From contig JAPSIJ010000038.1 in the NCBI GenBank assembly GCA_031178805.1, forward strand, positions 1 to 12,434: 12,434 nt of DNA, written 5' to 3'. Positions 1 to 6,544 of the stretch are shown here, one piece after another. The stretch's first letter is position 1. The number at the start of each line of letters is the position of its first letter. This DNA comes from Cellulomonas sp. (lineage in GTDB: Bacteria > Actinomycetota > Actinomycetes > Actinomycetales > Cellulomonadaceae). A program made the position numbers and the translations under genes. The notes below the pieces were generated by a model, which was not told where the DNA came from, did no database searches, and saw only the letters and a program-made list of their open reading frames with translations.

Positions 1-3
1 TCC

Positions 4-792
4 GTGATCCTCATCGTCGGCCTCGCGGGACTCCTCGGCCTCGCCGTCGGGTCGTTCCTGAACGTGGTGGTCTGGCGCGTGCCCCGCGGCGAGTCGGTCG
101 TGGCACCGCCCAGCTCCTGCCCGCGGTGCGGGCACCGGATCCGGTACCGCGACAACGTCCCGGTGCTCTCGTGGGTCGTGCTGCGGGGTCGGTGCCGCGA
201 CTGCGGAGAACCGATCTCGTGGCGATACCCGCTCGTCGAGCTCGCGACGGCCGTGGCCTTCGCCGCAGTCGTGGCCTGGATGGGGACGAGCTGGGCGGTG
301 CCGGCCTACTGGTACCTCGCGACGCTCACGCTGGCGCTGACGCTCATCGACCTCGACGTGCGGCGGCTCCCTGACGCACTGGTCCTGCCCGCCTACCCGG
401 CGGGAGCGGCGCTGCTGGCTCTCGCGACCTGGGGACCCGGCTCTCCGGCCGTCGGCGAGGACTTCGTGCGGGCGCTGCTCGGGGCCCTCGCGATGGGTGG
501 TGCTTACCTCCTGATCTTCCTGGTGCACCCGTCGGGTATGGGGCTCGGCGACGTGAAGCTCGCGGGCGTGCTGGGGCTCTACCTCGGGTGGCTCGGCTGG
601 GGTCCGCTCGTCGTCGGCTGGTTCGCCGCCTTCCTCCTGGGGGGCGTGGTCGCGATCGGCCTGATGGCGGCCGGTCGTGCCGGCAGGCGGACGGCCCTGC
701 CGTTCGGTCCCTGGATGCTCGCGGGTGCCTGGGTGGGACTGGTCGCGGGTCCGTCGGTCTCGGGCTGGTACCTGAGGCTGCTCGGTCTCTGA
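4..792 (+). CDS. pilD: Prepilin peptidase (type IV leader peptidase / N-methyltransferase), PilD-like
   Basis: This is an A24-family membrane aspartyl protease that cleaves the short leader of type IV prepilins at the cytoplasmic face of the membrane and usually methylates the new N-terminus. Visible features: the N-terminal GSFLNVVVWRVPRGES block (about residues 16-31); two zinc-type CxxC pairs (Cys39/Cys42 and Cys64/Cys67), which mark the bifunctional form with the methylating domain; the first catalytic-Asp region IDLDVRRLPD (Asp116/Asp118 onward); and the GxGD motif at GMGLGDVK, with Asp183. Several hydrophobic segments follow, as expected for a polytopic protein. Its 262 residues are normal for the family. 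The GTG start lies 3 bases into the window, so an alternative upstream start cannot be excluded, although the N-terminus looks complete. It precedes pilMNO, so it very probably serves the same pilus. Function is clear by motif; the substrate pilins are not in view. Confidence 0.93.
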   Translation: MILIVGLAGLLGLAVGSFLNVVVWRVPRGESVVAPPSSCPRCGHRIRYRDNVPVLSWVVLRGRCRDCGEPISWRYPLVELATAVAFAAVVAWMGTSWAVPAYWYLATLTLALTLIDLDVRRLPDALVLPAYPAGAALLALATWGPGSPAVGEDFVRALLGALAMGGAYLLIFLVHPSGMGLGDVKLAGVLGLYLGWLGWGPLVVGWFAAFLLGGVVAIGLMAAGRAGRRTALPFGPWMLAGAWVGLVAGPSVSGWYLRLLGL

Positions 793-838
793 GCGGCGCG
801 AGCGGGTGATGCGCGCGCTCGCCGCGCCGGACCGCTCA
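790..838 (+). terminator. GC-rich hairpin after pilD (possible weak terminator)
   Basis: The stop codon of pilD is the first base-paired part of an inverted repeat: TGAGCGG (790-796) can pair with CCGCTCA (832-838). Inside it CGGCGCG (794-800) can alternatively pair with CGCGCCG (823-829). No T-run follows, so it may be a terminator, an mRNA-stabilising hairpin, or chance in GC-rich DNA. Confidence 0.35.
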
Positions 839-860
839 AGATGACCCTGGCCTGCGCCGA

Positions 861-886
861 TGAGAGGGCGAGTCATCCCCCTCTCG
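861..886 (+). other. Hairpin directly upstream of the pilM ribosome binding site
   Basis: GAGAGGG (862-868) is complementary to CCCTCTC (879-885), with a 10-base loop and one extra T-G pair at the base. It ends exactly where the Shine-Dalgarno-like GGAAGGA (886-892) of pilM begins. It could modulate pilM translation or simply insulate it; no partner protein is suggested. Confidence 0.3.
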
Positions 887-898
887 GAAGGACCTGGT

Positions 899-1957
899 GT
901 GGGTTCCGCACGCGTGATCGGCCTAGACATCGGCACCGGCGCCGTCCGCGCCGTCGAGCTCGAGCTCGCGAGCGGGTCCCGTGCGGGCCGGGCTCCTGCG
1001 ACGTTGCACCGGTTCGGGGAGGTGGCGATCCCGGCGGGTGCGGTCCGGGACGGCGAGGTGACGGACCAGGCGGCGGTCGCGGACGCGCTGCGGCGGCTCT
1101 GGCACCAGGCGAGGTTCGGGAGCAAGGACGTCGTCATCGGGGTGGGGAACCAGCGCGTCGTGGTACGCGAGATGGAGCTCCCCTGGATGCCGCTGCCGCA
1201 GCTCCGGGCCTCGCTGCCGTACCAGGTCCAGGAAGTGCTCCCCGTGTCGGTCGACGACACGCTCCTCGACTTCCTGCCCACCGACGAGGTGGAGAAGCCG
1301 CAGGGCCGCACCGTCGTGGGCCAGCTCATCGCCGCCCCGCGCGAGACCGTGACGGCGAACGTGCTCGCCGTCGAAGCGGCCGGGCTGCGTCCGACGATGG
1401 TGGACCACAACGGCTTCGCGCTCGTGAGGTCCCTGGCGCGGGGCGACCTCGCCGGCCGGATCGCGGCGTACGTCGAGATCGGCGCACGGACCACGACGGT
1501 GGTGGTGGCGGAGGGCACGATCCCGAGGCTCGTGCGCGTCCTGCCCGTCGGCGGGCAGAACATCACGGATGCCGTGGCCGCCGCCATGGGGGTCTCGTCG
1601 CCCGAGGCGGAGCAGATCAAGCGGCAGACGGGGCTCGGGTACTCCGGTGCCGACCCCGAGGCCCAGTCCGCGGTCAACGACGTCACGCGGTCCCTCGTGG
1701 AGGCGGTGCGCAACACGTTCGTCTACTACGGGGGGACGCACCCCGGACGGGGGATCGAGCTGATCGTGCTGACCGGCGGCGGCGCGCACCTCGACGGGCT
1801 CGGCCAGTACCTGTCGAGCGCGAGCAGGCTCCCGGCTGTGCTGGGCGACGCGCTCAGCGGGATCCGGGTGGGCAAGGGAGCGCCTCACGAGGCGCTGCAG
1901 AACAGAGGATCGCTGGTCGCCCTGTCGACCGGCCTGGCGTTCGGGGTGGCGGCATGA
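899..1957 (+). CDS. pilM: Type IV pilus assembly protein PilM, actin-like ATPase
   Basis: PilM is a cytoplasmic FtsA/actin-like ATPase that binds the N-terminal tail of PilN and helps assemble the inner-membrane pilus platform. The actin-fold signatures are visible: phosphate-1 loop GLDIGTGAVRAVEL (about residues 8-21), phosphate-2 region YVEIGARTTTVVV (about 191-203), and the adenosine motif VLTGGGAHLDGLGQYL (about 290-305). I chose the GTG at 899 because GGAAGGA (886-892) lies 6 bases upstream and the protein then begins in the family style, GSARVIGLDIGTG. An in-frame ATG at 860 would add 13 residues but has no good ribosome binding site. With this start it has 352 residues, close to family length. 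Its stop overlaps the pilN start as ATGA, which implies translational coupling. Confidence 0.93.
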   Translation: MGSARVIGLDIGTGAVRAVELELASGSRAGRAPATLHRFGEVAIPAGAVRDGEVTDQAAVADALRRLWHQARFGSKDVVIGVGNQRVVVREMELPWMPLPQLRASLPYQVQEVLPVSVDDTLLDFLPTDEVEKPQGRTVVGQLIAAPRETVTANVLAVEAAGLRPTMVDHNGFALVRSLARGDLAGRIAAYVEIGARTTTVVVAEGTIPRLVRVLPVGGQNITDAVAAAMGVSSPEAEQIKRQTGLGYSGADPEAQSAVNDVTRSLVEAVRNTFVYYGGTHPGRGIELIVLTGGGAHLDGLGQYLSSASRLPAVLGDALSGIRVGKGAPHEALQNRGSLVALSTGLAFGVAA

Positions 1958-2640
1958 CCGCGGTGGCGGAGCGCACGCAGGAGCGTGGTGCCAGGCAGAA
2001 GGCGGTGCCGACGCTTCTCGGCCAGGGACTCCCTCAGGTGAACCTGCTCCCGGAGAACGTCCGGGCCGTGCAGCGGCTGCGCGAGGTCCGGGGCTGGTTC
2101 GGGCTCGCCGTGCTGGTGGCGCTCGTGCTCGTCGTCGGCGGCTGGCTGATCGGCACGCTGGTCGTCGGCGCCGCGCAGGACGAGCTGGTGGCGGAGCAGG
2201 ACCGGACCGGCCAGCTCCTGGCGGAGAAGCAGCAGTACGCCGAGGTCACGCCCGTGCTCACGGAGATCCAGCGCATGGGGGCGGCGACGGTGGTCGCCTC
2301 CGGAGGGGAGGTGCTGTGGTCCGACTACGTCGGCGCGGTGGCGGCGGTCCTGCCGCCCGAGGTCGCGCTGAAGACGCTGGTGACGGCCGCGGACCCGTCG
2401 GTGGAGGGTGAGGGCGACCCCCTGGTCACGCCGGGCGTCGTCCAGCTGACCTTCACGGGGACGTCCGCGGCGCCGGTCGATGTCGCCTCGCTCCTCGACG
2501 CGCTGGACTCCGTGCGCGGGTTCGACGACCCGCGGGTGTCCGTCGTGCAGCGCAACGACGAGTCCGGCTACGACGTGACGGGCACGGTCCAGGTGACCGA
2601 GGCCGCCTTCTCGCTGCGCCTGATGGGGGACCTTTCCTGA
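1954..2640 (+). CDS. pilN: Type IV pilus assembly protein PilN, bitopic inner-membrane protein
   Basis: PilN is a single-pass inner-membrane protein that links PilM to PilO in the pilus alignment complex. The 228-residue product has a short cytoplasmic tail with the PilM-docking motif VNLLPENVR (about residues 29-37), one transmembrane helix (about 48-72, rich in Leu/Val), a coiled-coil-like segment (about 75-108), and an extracytoplasmic domain ending with an RLMGDLS tail. The ATG overlaps the pilM stop (ATGA, 1954-1957). The same reading frame is open far upstream across pilM, but that longer translation is an artefact of GC-rich DNA: its N-terminal part is Arg/Gly-rich nonsense, whereas the tail-plus-helix layout begins only here. 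The call rests on the NLLP motif, topology and position between pilM and pilO. Confidence 0.9.
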   Translation: MTAVAERTQERGARQKAVPTLLGQGLPQVNLLPENVRAVQRLREVRGWFGLAVLVALVLVVGGWLIGTLVVGAAQDELVAEQDRTGQLLAEKQQYAEVTPVLTEIQRMGAATVVASGGEVLWSDYVGAVAAVLPPEVALKTLVTAADPSVEGEGDPLVTPGVVQLTFTGTSAAPVDVASLLDALDSVRGFDDPRVSVVQRNDESGYDVTGTVQVTEAAFSLRLMGDLS

Positions 2641-3479
2641 TGAACTCCTTCAAGAACTGGGTCATCGGCACCTCGCTGCTGTGCGCGGTCATCCTCGGTC
2701 TGGGCGCGTTCCTCGTCGTGAAGCCGCAGCTGGACGAGGCCTCCGACCTGCGCGACCAGACGGCGACGCTGGTGGCGTCGAACGACGACCTCGCCGGCGA
2801 GGTGCAGGTGCTCAAGCAGCAGTTCGCCCACATCGACGAGTACCGCGCGGCCTTGGCGGAGGCGTCCGTCCGGATCCCCCAGCAGGCGGACATCAGCGCC
2901 ATCCTCCGCGAGATCGACGCCACGGCGGCTGCTACGGGAGTGACAGTGATCGTCGCGTCACCGGGTCAGGCGCAGGCGTGGGCACCGCCGGAGGCACCTG
3001 CTGACGCGGGGGCCGACGCCGACGCCGAGGCCGACGCCGACGCCGACGCCGACGAGGGCAACGCGGGGGCAGCGACCGCGCAGGACGAGGTCGCCGCGGC
3101 GGCCACGGCGGGCGAGGACCCGGTCGCCGCGGCCCTGGCGGCGGCGCTCGCCGACCAGGTCATGACACTCGACGGGTTCTTCTCGGTGCCGATCTCCGTG
3201 GACGTCGTCGGCTCGTACCCGAACGTGCGTGCCTTCATGGACACGCTGCAGCGCGGCACCGAGCGGTACTACGCCGTCGGCGACCTGACCCTCACGCGGC
3301 TCGAGCCTGCCGACCCTGCGGGTGGACGGCCTCCCGCCGTCGAGGGAGATGTCGAGGTGGCGATGGCCGTGTCCGCCTTCGTGCTGACGCCGCAGGGGCA
3401 GACCGCGGCAGAGCAGCCGACGACGGAAGACCCCGCGACCCCGCTGCCGTCGGGCGACCGGAACCCTTTCACCGGCTGA
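2640..3479 (+). CDS. pilO: Type IV pilus assembly protein PilO with an Ala-Asp-rich insert
   Basis: PilO pairs with PilN across the membrane. The 279-residue product has one transmembrane helix (about residues 6-27), a coiled-coil segment (about 30-75) and a C-terminal alpha/beta domain (about 178-250, including FFSVPISVDVVGSYPNVRAFMDTLQ) typical of PilO. Between coiled coil and domain lies a long disordered linker (about 110-175) of Ala, Asp, Glu, Pro and Gly, containing seven tandem Ala-Asp/Glu dipeptides. The final 29 residues (TAAEQPTTEDPAT onward) are also low-complexity. Its ATG overlaps the pilN stop by one base (TGATG, 2638-2642). No PilP or secretin PilQ follows, as expected for an organism without an outer membrane. 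The linker is much longer than in the usual PilO, so length may vary between strains. Confidence 0.88.
   Translation: MNSFKNWVIGTSLLCAVILGLGAFLVVKPQLDEASDLRDQTATLVASNDDLAGEVQVLKQQFAHIDEYRAALAEASVRIPQQADISAILREIDATAAATGVTVIVASPGQAQAWAPPEAPADAGADADAEADADADADEGNAGAATAQDEVAAAATAGEDPVAAALAAALADQVMTLDGFFSVPISVDVVGSYPNVRAFMDTLQRGTERYYAVGDLTLTRLEPADPAGGRPPAVEGDVEVAMAVSAFVLTPQGQTAAEQPTTEDPATPLPSGDRNPFTG
3012..3053 (+). repeat. Seven tandem GCCGAC hexamers inside pilO
   Basis: Seven consecutive copies of the hexamer GCCGAC run in frame, the third reading GCCGAG. They encode residues 125-138 of PilO as Ala-Asp (one Ala-Glu). Gain or loss of a unit would keep the frame and only change linker length. Confidence 0.9.
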
Positions 3480-3501
3480 CCCGCCCGCACCACCGCACCA
3501 C

Positions 3502-3536
3502 CCGCGCCCCGGCCCACGACGTGGACCGGGGCGCGG
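3502..3536 (+). terminator. Strong GC hairpin ending the pilus genes
   Basis: CCGCGCCCCGG (3502-3512) pairs perfectly with CCGGGGCGCGG (3526-3536), an 11 bp stem. After one C-A mismatch, CCAC (3514-3517) pairs with GTGG (3521-3524) around a 3-base GAC loop. The stem begins 23 bases after the pilO stop and ends 32 bases before aroC. There is no T-tract, which is common for actinobacterial terminators. Termination is inferred from structure and position. Confidence 0.6.
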
Positions 3537-3568
3537 TCGCGTCCGCGGGACGTGGGAGGATCCGGTCC

Positions 3569-4759
3569 ATGCTCCGTTGGTTGACGTCCGGTGAGTCGCA
3601 CGGCCCCGCCCTGGTGGGCGTGCTGGAGGGTCTGCCCGCGGGGGTGGCGGTCGAGTCGGCCCACATCCGCGACGCCCTCGCCCGGCGCCGGCTCGGCTAC
3701 GGCCGCGGCGCCCGGATGAAGTTCGAGCAGGACGAGGTGCGCATCCTCGGCGGCGTCCGGCTGGGCGAGTCGCAGGGCGGCCCGGTGGCGATCGAGATCG
3801 GCAACACCGAGTGGCCGAAGTGGGTCGACGTGATGTCGTCGGACCCGGTGGGCGACCCGGAGAAGCTGAACCGCGCCCGCAACGCCCCGCTGACCCGGCC
3901 GCGGCCGGGCCACGCGGACCTGGTCGGCATGCGCAAGTACGCGTTCGACGACGCCCGCCCGGTGCTGGAGCGCGCGTCGGCGCGCGAGACCGCCGCCCGG
4001 GTCGCGCTGGGCACGGTGGCCGCGCGGTTCCTGGAGCAGGCCGCCGGCATCCGGCTGGTGTCGCACGTCGTGGGCATCGGCCCGGTCATGGCGCCGGAGA
4101 ACGCCGCGCTGCCGACGCCGGACGACGTGGCGGCCCTGGACGCGGACCCGGTGCGCTGCTTCGACGCGGCGACGTCGGCGGCGATGGTCGCGGAGATCGA
4201 CGAGTGCCACAAGGACGGCGACACCCTCGGCGGCGTGGTCGAGGTGCTGGTGTACGGCCTGCCGTCCGGGCTGGGGTCCTACGTGCACGCGGACCGGCGG
4301 CTCGACGCGCGGCTCGCGGGTGCGCTGATGGGCATCCAGGCGATCAAGGGCGTGGAGGTCGGCGACGGCTTCCGCACGGCGGCCCGGCGGGGCTCGCAGG
4401 CGCACGACGAGATGGAGCGGGACGCCGACGGGGTGATCCGGCGCCGGACGAACCGCGCGGGCGGCCTCGAGGGCGGCATGACGAACGGCGAGGTGCTGCG
4501 CGTGCGCGCGGCGATGAAGCCGATCTCGACCGTCCCGCGCGCGCTGGACACCGTGGACACGGCCAGCGGCGACCCCGCCAAGGCGCAGCACCAGCGCTCC
4601 GACGTGTGCGCGGTCCCGCCGGCGGCGGTGGTGGCCGAGGCGATGGTCGCGCTGGTGGTCGCGGACGCGCTGCTGGAGAAGACCGGCGGCGACTCGGTCG
4701 GCGAGGTGCGGCGCAACCTGGACGCCTACGTCGCGGCGATCCCCGACCTGCTGCGATGA
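3569..4759 (+). CDS. aroC: Chorismate synthase
   Basis: AroC converts 5-enolpyruvylshikimate-3-phosphate to chorismate using reduced FMN, the last step of the shikimate pathway. Visible signatures: N-terminal SGESHGPALVGVLEGLP (residues 7-23, with catalytic His11); the phosphate-binding RRRLGYGRGARM (39-50); the second signature region GHADLVGMRKYAFDD (114-128) followed by ERASARETAARV; RAGGLEGGMTNGE; and the C-terminal HQRSDVCAVPPAAVV. The 396-residue length is standard. I chose the ATG at 3569 because the protein then starts MLRWLTSGESHG, as homologues do, and GGGAGGA (3554-3560) sits 8 bases upstream; a GTG at 3521 falls inside the terminator hairpin. GAGGAT (3556-3561) is also 7 bases from the start, so a leaderless mRNA is possible but less likely. 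No clear -35/-10 pair was found. The stop overlaps aroK. Confidence 0.97.
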   Translation: MLRWLTSGESHGPALVGVLEGLPAGVAVESAHIRDALARRRLGYGRGARMKFEQDEVRILGGVRLGESQGGPVAIEIGNTEWPKWVDVMSSDPVGDPEKLNRARNAPLTRPRPGHADLVGMRKYAFDDARPVLERASARETAARVALGTVAARFLEQAAGIRLVSHVVGIGPVMAPENAALPTPDDVAALDADPVRCFDAATSAAMVAEIDECHKDGDTLGGVVEVLVYGLPSGLGSYVHADRRLDARLAGALMGIQAIKGVEVGDGFRTAARRGSQAHDEMERDADGVIRRRTNRAGGLEGGMTNGEVLRVRAAMKPISTVPRALDTVDTASGDPAKAQHQRSDVCAVPPAAVVAEAMVALVVADALLEKTGGDSVGEVRRNLDAYVAAIPDLLR

Positions 4760-5325
4760 CCGGCGGCGGCGCGCTGAGCACCCGGCCGCGGGTGGTCCTG
4801 GTCGGGCCGCCGGGGTCGGGGAAGTCGACGGTCGCGCAGGCGCTGGCCGGGCGGTGGCACCTGTCCGCCCGGGACACCGACGGCGACGTCGAGCGGGTGG
4901 CGGGCAAGTCGGTGGCCGACGTGTTCGTCGAGGACGGCGAGCCGCGGTTCCGCGAGCTGGAGCACGCGGCGGTGCTGGCCGCCCTGGCGGAGCACGACGG
5001 CGTGCTGGCGCTGGGCGGCGGCGCGGTGCTGCACCCGGCGACGCAGGAGGCGCTGGCGGCGTACCGCGCGGCGGGCGGGGTCGTGGTGTTCCTCGACGTC
5101 AGCCTGCGGCACGCGGCGCCGCGGGTGGGGTTCAACCAGTCCCGGCCGCTGCTGCTGGGCAACCCGCGCGCCCGCTGGCAGGCGCTGATGGACGAGCGGC
5201 GGCCGGTGTACGAGCGGGTGGCGACCGTGGCGGTGTCGACGGACGGGATCGCGCCGGCGCAGGTGGCGGAGCGGATCGAGGACGCGCTGGCGCAGCGGCG
5301 CGCGGACGGGGACGAGGGACGATGA
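4756..5325 (+). CDS. aroK: Shikimate kinase
   Basis: AroK phosphorylates the 3-hydroxyl of shikimate with ATP. The 189-residue protein shows the Walker A loop GPPGSGKST (residues 17-25), the shikimate-binding Asp in RDTDGDVE (Asp42), GEPRFRELE with the substrate-binding Arg66, the Gly triad LGGGA (86-90), the lid Arg130 in NQSRPLLL, and the RRPVYERVA segment (148-156) that contacts substrate and adenine. A roughly 9-residue N-terminal extension precedes the first strand. It starts with an ATGA overlap on aroC and ends with another on aroB, so the three enzymes should be made in step. All expected key residues are present; no anomaly seen. Related kinases such as gluconate kinase share the P-loop but lack the shikimate-site pattern and this neighbourhood. 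Confidence 0.96.
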   Translation: MTGGGALSTRPRVVLVGPPGSGKSTVAQALAGRWHLSARDTDGDVERVAGKSVADVFVEDGEPRFRELEHAAVLAALAEHDGVLALGGGAVLHPATQEALAAYRAAGGVVVFLDVSLRHAAPRVGFNQSRPLLLGNPRARWQALMDERRPVYERVATVAVSTDGIAPAQVAERIEDALAQRRADGDEGR

Positions 5326-6446
5326 GCGGGACGCGCACGGTGCAGGTGAGCGGCGAGCGGCCGTACGACGTGGTGATCGGCCGGCACCTGCTGGGGGAGC
5401 TGCCGCGCCTGCTGGGCGAGGGCGTCCGCAAGGTGCTGGTGATCCACCCGGCGGCGCTGGCCACGACGGCCGACGCGGTGCGCGACGACCTGACCGCGCA
5501 CGGCTACGAGGCGCTGCTGGCCGAGGTGCCGGACGCCGAGCCGGCGAAGTCCGCGCAGGTGGCGGCGTTCTGCTGGCAGGTGCTGGGCCAGGCGGACTTC
5601 ACGCGCAGCGACGCGATCATCGGCCTCGGCGGCGGCGCGACCACGGACCTGGCGGGGTTCGTCGCGTCGACGTGGCTGCGGGGGGTGCGGGTGGTGCACG
5701 TGCCGACGACGCTGCTGGCGATGGTCGACGCGGCGGTGGGCGGCAAGACGGGCATCAACACGGTCGAGGGCAAGAACCTGGTCGGCACGTTCCACGCGCC
5801 CGCCGGCGTGCTGTGCGACCTCGCGGCGCTGGCGAGCATGCCGAAGCACGACTACGTCGCCGGGCTGGCCGAGGTGGTCAAGTGCGGGTTCATCGCGGAC
5901 CCGCGGATCCTCGAGCTGGTCGAGGGGCACGTCGGGGAGATCACCGACCCGGCGCGGGCGGCCGGCTCCGAGGTGCTGGCCGAGCTCGTCGAGCGCGCGG
6001 TGGCCGTGAAGGCGCGGGTCGTGGGGGAGGACCTCCGCGAGGCCGGCCTGCGGGAGATCCTCAACTACGGGCACACCCTCGGCCACGCGATCGAGCACGT
6101 CGAGCGGTACTCCTGGCGGCACGGCGCCGCCGTGTCCGTGGGCATGGTGTACGTGGCCGAGCTCGCCCGGCTGGCGGGCCGGCTCGACGAGGCCGTCGTC
6201 GCCCGGCACCGGTCGATCCTGACGAGCCTGGGGCTGCCCACGACGTACCGGGGCGACCGGTGGGACCAGCTGCACGCCGCCATGCGCCGGGACAAGAAGA
6301 CCCGCGGCGACCTGCTGCGGTTCGTCGTGCTGGAGGACGTCGCCCGGCCGGTCCGGCTCGAGGGCCCCGACCCGTCGCTGCTGGTCGCCGCGTACGCGGA
6401 GATCGCGGAGGGCGCCGCGGTGCCGCGCGGGCTGTCGCTGGGCTGA
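5322..6446 (+). CDS. aroB: 3-dehydroquinate synthase
   Basis: AroB converts DAHP to 3-dehydroquinate in an NAD- and metal-dependent multistep reaction, the second step of the shikimate pathway. The 374-residue sequence shows the NAD-binding IIGLGGGATTDLAGFVAS (about 99-116), the conserved VPTTLLAMVDAAVGGKTGIN block (127-146), and the metal ligands: Glu184 in GLAEVVK, His251 in NYGHTLGH (248-255) and His267 in RHGAAVSVGM. MRRDKKTRGDLLRFV near the C-terminus is also typical. The start is the ATG overlapping the aroK stop (ATGA). Downstream is a 98-base intergenic region with dyads that may end the aro transcript. No fusion to other shikimate enzymes; a type II dehydroquinase gene is not present in the window. 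Confidence 0.96.
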   Translation: MSGTRTVQVSGERPYDVVIGRHLLGELPRLLGEGVRKVLVIHPAALATTADAVRDDLTAHGYEALLAEVPDAEPAKSAQVAAFCWQVLGQADFTRSDAIIGLGGGATTDLAGFVASTWLRGVRVVHVPTTLLAMVDAAVGGKTGINTVEGKNLVGTFHAPAGVLCDLAALASMPKHDYVAGLAEVVKCGFIADPRILELVEGHVGEITDPARAAGSEVLAELVERAVAVKARVVGEDLREAGLREILNYGHTLGHAIEHVERYSWRHGAAVSVGMVYVAELARLAGRLDEAVVARHRSILTSLGLPTTYRGDRWDQLHAAMRRDKKTRGDLLRFVVLEDVARPVRLEGPDPSLLVAAYAEIAEGAAVPRGLSLG

Positions 6447-6461
6447 GGCCTTGTGCGGGGC

Positions 6462-6488
6462 CCCGACAAACCCTGAGGGTTGTCCGGG
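6462..6488. promoter_or_regulatory. Imperfect inverted repeat: aro terminator or operator for the SatD-like gene
   Basis: CCCGACAA (6462-6469) pairs with TTGT plus CGGG (6480-6488, one bulged C), and CCC (6471-6473) pairs with GGG (6477-6479) around a TGA loop, with one bulged A. Just upstream, CGGGGCCCCG (6456-6465) is a perfect 10-base palindrome flanked by TTGT and ACAA. It could end the aro mRNA, or be a DNA operator bound by the helix-turn-helix protein encoded downstream. Sequence alone does not separate these. Confidence 0.45.
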
Positions 6489-6508
6489 CTCGACACAGAC
6501 TCCAGGCC

Positions 6509-6537
6509 TTGTGGGGCGTCGCTCCGGTGTCTAGGGT
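6509..6537 (+). promoter_or_regulatory. Promoter of the SatD-like gene, probably leaderless
   Basis: TTGTGG (6509-6514) as -35 and TAGGGT (6532-6537) as -10 are separated by 17 bases, the optimal spacing. TAGGGT fits the actinobacterial TANNNT pattern. The -10 ends 7 bases before the ATG at 6545, so transcription would start at or next to the A of the start codon. No proper Shine-Dalgarno sequence is seen, which agrees with a leaderless mRNA. Confidence 0.6.
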
Positions 6538-6544
6538 GGCGCGC

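Larger units (their letters stand above)
6446..6537 (+). repeat. 58-base-offset direct repeat in the aroB downstream / SatD-like upstream region
   Basis: AGGCCTTGTG occurs at 6446-6455 and again at 6504-6513. In both copies exactly 17 bases follow, then CTGAGGGT (6473-6480) in the first and CTAGGGT (6531-6537) in the second. The second copy forms a good promoter; the first looks like a degenerate copy with one extra G in the -10-like box. The two may be a tandem promoter duplication or two sites for one regulator. Confidence 0.6.

Noticed and set aside
860..898. ATG at 860 as the pilM start
   Set aside because: It has no ribosome binding site and lies in a hairpin; the GTG at 899 has GGAAGGA at 6 bases and gives the family N-terminus.
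841..1953. Upstream extension of the pilN frame, giving a 599-residue product
   Set aside because: The extension lies out of frame within pilM and reads as Arg/Gly nonsense; the genuine PilN tail and helix start at 1954.
3012..3053. The GCCGAC repeat as a CRISPR or DNA-binding array
   Set aside because: The units are contiguous, six bases long, in frame, and explained as an Ala-Asp protein linker.
1..3480. The pilus genes as a recent horizontally acquired island
   Set aside because: Base composition and codon style are broadly like the neighbours, and there is no integrase, tRNA, flanking repeat or insertion sequence in the window.
3521..3568. GTG at 3521 as the aroC start
   Set aside because: It lies in the loop-proximal stem of the terminator hairpin and adds non-homologous residues; the ATG at 3569 has a good ribosome binding site.
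3269..4591. A 440-codon minus-strand open frame opposite pilO and aroC
   Set aside because: His/Arg/Val-rich shadow of aroC; it crosses the terminator hairpin and has no domain.
4344..6275. A 643-codon open frame on the minus strand across aroC, aroK and aroB
   Set aside because: It is antisense to three genes with clear catalytic motifs; its translation is Arg/Pro/His-rich with no recognisable domain, the usual shadow of very GC-rich coding DNA.
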